From the NCBI GenBank assembly GCA_030549205.1, contig JAUKTV010000008.1, positions 1,178,001-1,242,000 on the forward strand: a stretch of 64,000 nucleotides of DNA. Reading direction: 5' to 3'. The position numbers and the translations under genes were made by a program. Positions 58,101 to 64,000 of the stretch are shown here, piece after piece; the stretch's first letter is position 1; each line of letters starts with the position of its first letter. The notes under the pieces were generated by a model. The model saw nothing but the letters and a program-made list of their open reading frames with translations, made no database searches and had not been told where the DNA came from. The DNA is from Apiosordaria backusii (taxonomy: Eukaryota > Ascomycota > Sordariomycetes > Sordariales > Lasiosphaeriaceae).

Positions 58101-61100
58101 CAGGTGAAGACCTCGTGGGGGAGTAATAATGGCGGGAGGACGAGGACGTCGCTGTTTGATAATGAGGACGGGGAGGTTATTACCGATCTGCCGAATGTGA
58201 GGATTTCGAGGAATCCGGAGTGGCAGGAGGGGGGGGATGTGTTTACGGACGAGGGGGCGCCTTCGTACGGGAGTAGTAATCCCGGGTCTATGGGGACGCA
58301 CTCTAGTTATGCTACGCAGTCGTCGCGGGGGTCTTCGAGGGGGTCGGAGGCGAGGAAGACGATTGCGCCGGAGAGTGTGCTGCATTTGATTCCTGACCGG
58401 GTGGGGAATATGGTGCTGGATAGACAGCGGAATGTCTGGATCAAGAAGAGGCCGTCACCGACCCCGGCACCGGCTCCCCAGGTTCTCCAGGGAAGGAGGT
58501 CGAGGGCGAATTCGGCGAGGTCGAACTTTTTGCCGTCGGAGGCGAGCGAGGATGATCCGTTTGCGGGGATTCCGGATTTGTCGGTTGATATCACGATGGA
58601 GATGCAGAACCTGGCGCTGGCGACGGGGAAGAAGGAGCAGGGATCGGAGGGGAGGTTTCAGCAGATGTCTACTACGCCGGAGAGCCCGGCGAGGCGGGCG
58701 TCGGATGTTAGTGGTGTCAGTGGTGCTAGCATCGCTACTGCTACGGCGGCTTTGAGGCTGAGCATGGGTAATGGGGAGACGCCGAGTCGGGGGCCGAGGT
58801 CGAGTATTTCTGTTCAGACCAATCTTACAAACCTTACGAAGACGCCGACGAGGAGGGGAGAAGGGGAGATCGGCATCAATGAGGACCAGGCCAATATTAA
58901 AGAGCGTAGGAGGTTGACGATTAGTTTCTCTTCGCCTATTGCGGAGGTGATTCAGGATTTGTCGGGGGGTGAAGATGAGTTTGAGTGGGAGGAGTCCGGG
59001 GTTATTGACCAGGTTGCGGAGGATGTTGCTATGGATCAGTTGAAGCGGGGTAGGAGGATCGTTTCCATCCAGGCGACTCCCCGGAGGAGGACATCGAGGT
59101 CGAGAAGCACTTCGAGGGGCCCACCGAGGCATCTCTCGTTCCGGGGTCAAACTCTCATGGCGAGGCCGGTGTCGAGGATTGACGAGCATGAAGAGGAATC
59201 TGCACAAAGTCAGGGGCAGGGTGCCGGTGGTGACAGGGCGTCTGGAATGGAGCTCAGTATCGTTCCAGAGAACAGCATTGTTGCTCATGAGGGGGATGAG
59301 CGACATGGCAGTGTGAGCATCGTTGTCACTCCTGCTCGGCCGTCAGGATGTCCGGTGCCTGGCATCGATGGTGCCCCCATTATCAGCCAGTATGTGGGCA
59401 CGTTTTCTCTTAGTCCCATGTCGGAATTCACGATACACCGTCCGGAGGAGACACTGCCGCTCGAGGCGAGCTATGTGGTCGGGAACCATCACTTGGTGAC
59501 TGGCAGCCCGTCCAAGCGACACGTCTCGATGAGCACCCGCCAGCTGGTGGACAAGATTGCCGAGGTGGAACCGTTTGAGCCATACTGGGAAGACATGCGC
59601 GAGCTCGAGCTGCGCGACAAGCAACTGGTCAGTTTGCATTCGTTGGACGACTTTTGCGCGCAGCTTGAGAGTCTGGATGTTTCCAACAACAACATCCGAA
59701 ATCTGAGCGGGATCCCTTCTTCTGTGCTGCATTTGAGGATGACCAACAATCAGCTCTCGGGATTGACGGCGTGGGGACACTTGATGAACCTGCAATATGT
59801 GGACATTTCGAACAACTCGCTTACGAGCCTGACGCCCTTACGAACGCTTGTTCACCTGCGTAGCATCAGGGTTGACAACAATCAACTGACTAGTCTGGAT
59901 GGTATCAAATACCACCGCGGTCTTCAAAGCCTCCGCGCGCGCGGAAATCAGATTGAAGAAATCGACTTTGAGGGGTCAACCCTCTCGCAACTTACAGATC
60001 TCGACCTCAAAGACAACAAGATCAAATCCATCAGCCACCTCGACGCCCTCCCTTCGTTGTCGTCGCTCAATCTCGAAGGCAACCAGCTCGAGTCATTTTC
60101 CGTTGACTCCGACTCACCCATGCACTCCCTCCGCTACCTCTACCTAAACAACAACCAGCTCACCTCCCTCTCCGTCGCCAAAATCCCTCACCTCCGCCTC
60201 CTCCACGCAGACAAGAACTTTCTCGTCCGCATCAACGGCTTCTCCCGCGCCCGCAGAATCGACTCATTGTCCCTTCGTGAACAACGCTCCACCACCCCCC
60301 TCGACCTCCCGTTTTTACTGTCTCGCGTCTACGAAGTGCGCAAGCTCTTCTTGTCTGGCAACCCGCTGCATGTCTTTGAGCCGCAAGTTGATTTTCTCAA
60401 TTTACAGCTGCTGGAAGTGGCCAACTGCGGCTTGGAGCACCTGCCCAAAGATTTCGGGATGTTGATGCCGAACTTGAGGGTGCTGAACTTGAACATGAAT
60501 GCGCTGAGGGAGCTAGGCCCGTTGAGGTATGTACCGAGACTGAAGAGGTTGTTTGTTTCGGGGAATAGGCTGGGGGATGCGGCGGGGTTGGTGGGGGTGC
60601 TGGGGGGTTTGGGTGGTTGAGGGAGTGCGATGTGAGGGATAATTTGGTTACATTGGGGTTTTATGCGCCGTTGGGGGGGCATCACAATAGTAATAGTAAT
60701 ATGGTGGCTGTTGTGAGGAAACATGGGCAGTGTGGTGGTGGTGGTGGTGGTGGTGGTGGTGGTGGTGGTGGGAAGAGGGAAGGAGAAGAAGAAGAAGGGG
60801 GGAGGTGTTTTGTGCTGCCTGATCAGGACCCGCAACGGGATAGGGAGTACGCGGGGAGGTTGGATTCTAATACTGCGATGAGGAGGAGGTTGTGGGAGGT
60901 TATGGTGGGGGAGCGTTGTAGGTCTGTTAGGAAACTGGATGGGCTTGAGTTTTGCTGCCAGGGGGGGAAGAAAAAGGCTGAGGGGGAGGGGGGAGAGGAA
61001 AAGGATGGGGTTTGGGAGAAGTTGTTGGAGGTGGGGTTGGTGGAGGTGGAGAGGGAGGAACGGTCTACGCCTGCGAAAAAGGATAGGAGGGTGGCTAGTA

Positions 61101-61159
61101 AAGGGGAGGATAGGGATAAGGATGGGTCGAGGTGGGGGATTGAGGATAGTTTTGCTTGA
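55200..61159 (+). CDS. cdc11: Cdc11/Nud1 septation initiation network scaffold, leucine-rich repeat protein
   Basis: Starts at ATG 55200 with MGHAWLDSLSEDWVSQ, the characteristic N-terminal segment of fungal Cdc11/Nud1. STPEWRRRLVYGDLSYGEQRDLFTSAGKGLENIF (about 120-155) is a second conserved block. A long disordered region follows with Ser/Arg-rich, poly-Gly and Gln-rich stretches. Leucine-rich repeats begin near residue 1465: LRELELRDKQLVSL, LESLDVSNNNI, LQYVDISNNSL, LRSIRVDNNQLTSL, LTDLDLKDNKIKS, LSSLNLEGNQLES, LRYLYLNNNQLT. They continue to about 1840. Nud1/Cdc11 anchors the SIN/MEN kinases at the spindle pole body and so couples mitotic exit to septation. The literal frame stops at 60620. 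Adding one G to the G6 run at 60602-60607 gives ...GVLGG..WLRECDVRDNLVTLGFYAPL, the last LRR, and runs on to 61159 (1986 residues). A poly-Gly run encoded by about 12 GGT units follows at about 60733-60770. Confidence 0.93.
60733..60770 (+). repeat. (GGT)n trinucleotide tract encoding poly-glycine in cdc11
   Basis: About 12 GGT units coding for a glycine run, just after the last leucine-rich repeat. Confidence 0.9.
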
Positions 61160-61578
61160 TTTCTGCTTTTTTTCTTCTCTTCTTCTTGTCACCTCTTATC
61201 TCCTTGCTGGGGGAAGAAGGGTGGGTGGCTGTTTTAATACTCTTTTTTTTTTTTTTCTGGTGTTTCATTTTGCGGGTTTTGGGAGTGTCTTTGGGGGGGG
61301 GGGGTTGTATTGTACAGGAGAAGAGGAAGGTGTTTTGGGGGCTTGGGTTGGGTAACTTGGAAAAAAGGGAATGCGGCGACTCGTTAGGGATGGATTGAAA
61401 CTGTAATGATGTTTATGACGACGGACGGTGTTTATCTGTTATTGTACTACAACTTTTTTTTACTTGATGGTGTGTTTGTATTTTGGGGGTATTGTTACTA
61501 TTACTAGCATTGGCTTTTGGGGGGCGGGAGGGAAAGGGGTTGGTTTGGTGTTGCAGGGCCAAATGACTTTGGCGATGG

Positions 61579-61604
61579 AGGGTTGGGGGTTGGGGGTTGG
61601 GGGT
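61579..61604 (+). repeat. GGGGGTT tandem tract with G-quadruplex potential
   Basis: GGG followed by three GGGGG blocks separated by TT, within the 3' flank of cdc11; four G runs of three or more within 26 bases. Confidence 0.8.
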
Positions 61605-61817
61605 TGATATAATGATGATTATGACTGTTTTTGCCCTTTTTTTTTCTCTGCGATGATTTGGGTGTTTATATCATGGAAGTGAAAAAGGTAGTCGGAATGA
61701 ACTAACTACATGCTGTCATGTTCTTGCGTTTGTGGTTCAGCTCCGGGCTCCAAGGAGACACGCCCTGGACCAAAAAACTGGCACCGCTACCTGCACAGCC
61801 TACCGCATAAACTACCA

Positions 61818-61922
61818 TTTTCAAGGCCTGTCAACTATTTTTCAAGGCCTGTCAACTATTTTTCAAGGCCTGTCGACTATCTTTAAAGGTCTACCGACTA
61901 TCTTATGTGGTCTGTTAACTGT
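61818..61922 (+). repeat. Five degenerate tandem copies of a 21-bp unit
   Basis: Unit TTTTCAAGGCCTGTCAACTAT is repeated. Copies 1 and 2 are exact, copy 3 has one change (TCGAC), and copies 4 and 5 are degenerate (TCTACCGAC and GTCTGTTAAC forms). The period of 21 keeps a reading frame (FQGLSTI), but there is no ATG. Confidence 0.85.
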
Positions 61923-62834
61923 GTTTTGATGCCTATTGAACACTTGTAGTAGCAGTTTTCTTACAAACGCTATCCATTAATAATAGGATCGTATCTCTCA
62001 CTCACGCACATTCTCTAACTAGTCCATACCAAATACACCAAAGACAAGACAATACAACTCCACTTTCCAAACCAAAGCATCTACCATGAATCTTCCTGTT
62101 GGTATTTTCCCCCTCAAAAAAAGCCGATACCAAAAAACCCACAGCTCAACCAATAACCTCCTTTAACCGAAAGTGATTCCCTTAACTAGAGCCACACTAA
62201 ACTAGCATCCAGCTAGTCTCAGCAGCTCAGACCAGCACGTCGCGTCCGTTTTGTGCATGTACAACCAACCCTCCATGGTTTGAAAGGTTAAAAGTTGTGA
62301 ATGCCAAGAACATCAACAGGGGGGGTCAGCCAGGTTACTTAGCTAGTTATTTCGCTACCAGGGTACTTCCAGAGCCTTCGACGCTCAGGCCATCACCCTC
62401 TTCACAGCCAGAAAAGCAGCTCGCCCACTCCCAGGCCACAATAAAATACCGGTTTTCTTACCATGTCCACCTCCCCCTTGTTATCTCGGGGGTTCGGCTA
62501 TACCTGGGATGTCCCCGTGTGGGGCCCAGATATCCCCAACAATGCGGATGACAACAGCGGAGTGGGGAGCTAGCTGCCTGGTGCTTGGAGCTTGGGTCCT
62601 TGGGTGCACCTCTGTGGCGCATCATTGCCGATCGGTTGCTTCTGCAACGCAACAACAACCTGCTTGCTTAGGACCTAGCAGCTGCCTGCTCCAACTTGCG
62701 ACGACGACAACGACGATAACGACGACTTTTCTCGAACTCGATAAATCACTCCGTAATAATAAGAAACCAACACACGATGCGTACCATCTGAAATCCTGAC
62801 CGAATCACAACCACCATACACCTCACCTCCCGTC

Positions 62835-64000
62835 ATGGCGCTCGAACCGACAACCACCACCACCACCACCACCTCCTCCTCCAACGGCTTCGTCGCCGTG
62901 CCCGACGCCCTCGCCGACCTGACCGACGCCGCCGCCCTCCCCATCTTCAACGTCGAGCAAGTCCAGCTCCAGTTCCCCATCTACGACGACTTTGTCGCCG
63001 GCCAAGTGGCGAACAATGTGATCATCCTCGCGCTGTCAAGCGGGAGGATACTCCGTATTGACCTCAACAAGCCTGATGAGATCCAGGGTATTTATTTCCC
63101 CCTACCACCTCCCCCCCCCCCCCTTTTTTTTTTTCTCCCTGTTTGATTGCTGACTGTTTGGTGGCGGGTAGACATCCACCTCCCCAAAAAACCCTCCGAA
63201 TCCGGCGTCATCCGCAAGATGTTTCTCGACCCGACGGCCTCCCATTTGATTATCGCGACCTCCCTGGGAGAGAATTACTATTTGCACTCCCAGTCTGACA
63301 CGCCCAGGCCGCTGGCAAAGTTGAGGGGGGTGGCAATAGAGGCGATTGCGTGGTCGCCAGCGCTGCCAACGTCAAGTACGCGGGAGATTTTGATTGGGGC
63401 GGCGGATGGGAATGTTTATGAGGGGTATATAGAGCATTCGAATGAGTTTTATAGGAAGGAGGATAAGTATGTGAAGCTGGTGTATAAAGTTCCGGATGGG
63501 GGGGGAGGGGGACCGGTGACGGGGCTTTGGGTGGATACTTTGCCGGGGGTGGGGGAGGGGGAGGGGGGAAACATCATCACCAGGGGGAGATGAGGAGGGT
63601 TATGGTTGCTAGTCAGGGGAGGTTGATGCACTGGGTTGGGAAGGTGGGGAAGAGGGGGCATGATGGGGGGCAGGGGATTTATGGGGGTTGTTTGAGGGGG
63701 AGCAGCCGGTTGTTTATGAGCTGGGAAAGGGGGGGCAGGGAGGGGGTGGAGGGGCGTCGGGGTTGGTGGTGAGCCCGGATGTGGTGGAGCAGACGGCGAA
63801 TCCGACGAGGTTCAGTAGGGAGGAGGAGGTGCCGGAGAGGGCGTTTGCTTGGTTGAGTTCGCAGGGGGTGTTTCATGGGAGACTGTTGGTGGATGGGAGT
63901 CCGGCGGATTTGGGGAATAGGGTGTTTGGGGAGGGGAAGTTGTTGTCGAGGGCGCAACTGACGAATCCGAATGGGGTGGATGGGGGGAGGAAGCAAGTTT
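62835..64000 (+). CDS. VPS18: Vps18/Pep3, 5' part (3' truncated by window), two apparent frameshifts
   Basis: Exon 1 62835-63087 and exon 2 from 63172 on, with an 84-base intron (GTATTT...TAG) containing a C13-T10 pyrimidine tract. The N-terminal beta-propeller of Pep3/Vps18 is recognisable: IFNVEQVQLQFP, NNVIILALSSGRILRIDL, IHLPKKPSESGVIRKMFLDPTASHLIIATS, GENYYLHSQ, AIAWSP, REILIGAADGNVYEGYIE, and later FEGEQPVVYELG and ERAFAWLSSQGVFHGRLLVDG. Vps18 is a core subunit of HOPS and CORVET tethers at the vacuole and endosome; its zinc-finger end is beyond the window. Exon 2 as written is broken at two G runs, 63583-63587 and 63683-63687. One more G in each gives a continuous frame RRVMVASQGRLMHWVGK...IYGGLFEGEQP to the end of the window. 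The start MALEPTTTTT has a poly-Thr stretch after four residues. Confidence 0.92.

Larger units (their letters stand above)
61160..62834. other. Intergenic region between cdc11 and vps18
   Basis: G-rich 3' flank of cdc11, a G-quadruplex-type tract at about 61579-61604, a 21-bp degenerate tandem repeat at about 61818-61922, then AT-richer sequence. No supported gene. Confidence 0.5.

Noticed and set aside
61732..61929. 65-residue frame with FQGLSTI repeats
   Set aside because: No ATG start; the repeat itself explains the open frame.

Overview
The window reads as nuclear DNA of a filamentous ascomycete, most likely a member of the Sordariales (Podospora/Chaetomium/Neurospora group). The grounds are short GT-AG introns of about 50-150 bases, a het-c type allorecognition gene, a filamentous-type OMP decarboxylase with an acidic insert, HYM1 and CDC11 orthologues, and a Zn(II)2Cys6 regulator. 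No mobile element, prophage, plasmid, CRISPR array or biosynthetic cluster is visible. It is ordinary gene-dense euchromatin with about 18 protein genes and one tRNA gene. Exon borders were assigned by eye from splice sites, reading frame and family conservation.

Layout from left to right. 1-513: 3' end of an unidentified conserved gene. 2308-4128 (+): BTB-type protein. 5789-6321 (-): ribosomal protein L26 (uL24). 7325-11098 (-): Sfi1, the centrin-binding spindle pole body protein. 11776-12102 (+): a 60-residue twin-CX9C protein resembling complex I assembly factor NDUFAF8. 12210-15586 (-): cytosolic isoleucyl-tRNA synthetase. 16408-17695 (+): HYM1/Mo25. 18952-20958 (-): six-AT-hook protein. 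21613-22758 (-): F-box protein. 23468-24676 (+): YggS/PLPBP protein. 26292-34919 (+): a giant repeat and coiled-coil protein. 35613-35738 (-): tRNA-Thr(AGT) whose intron is six perfect 9-bp repeats. 36352-39216 (-): Zn2Cys6 transcription factor. 40195-41283 (-): OMP decarboxylase. 43830-44977 (+): phosphatidylinositol synthase. 45939-48438 (-): het-c. 49890-51068 (+): sphingolipid alpha-hydroxylase Scs7. 51844-53719 (+): RBM39/Rsd1 splicing factor. 55200-61159 (+): Cdc11/Nud1 scaffold. 62835-64000 (+): 5' part of Vps18.

The genes are mostly unrelated housekeeping functions. The one theme is spindle pole and septation control: Sfi1, Cdc11 and HYM1 all belong to it, but they are not co-transcribed and the proximity may be chance.

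Two properties cut across the window. First, nine reading-frame breaks in six conserved genes are each cured by adding one base to a homopolymer run, and the restored exons then join exactly in phase. This is the signature of homopolymer under-calling in the assembly, so literal ORFs there are wrong. Second, many moderately expressed genes switch from C-rich to G-rich synonymous usage toward the 3' end of the coding strand, on both strands, while the most conserved genes do not. The tRNA intron and the repeat architecture of the giant protein are the most novel-looking features.
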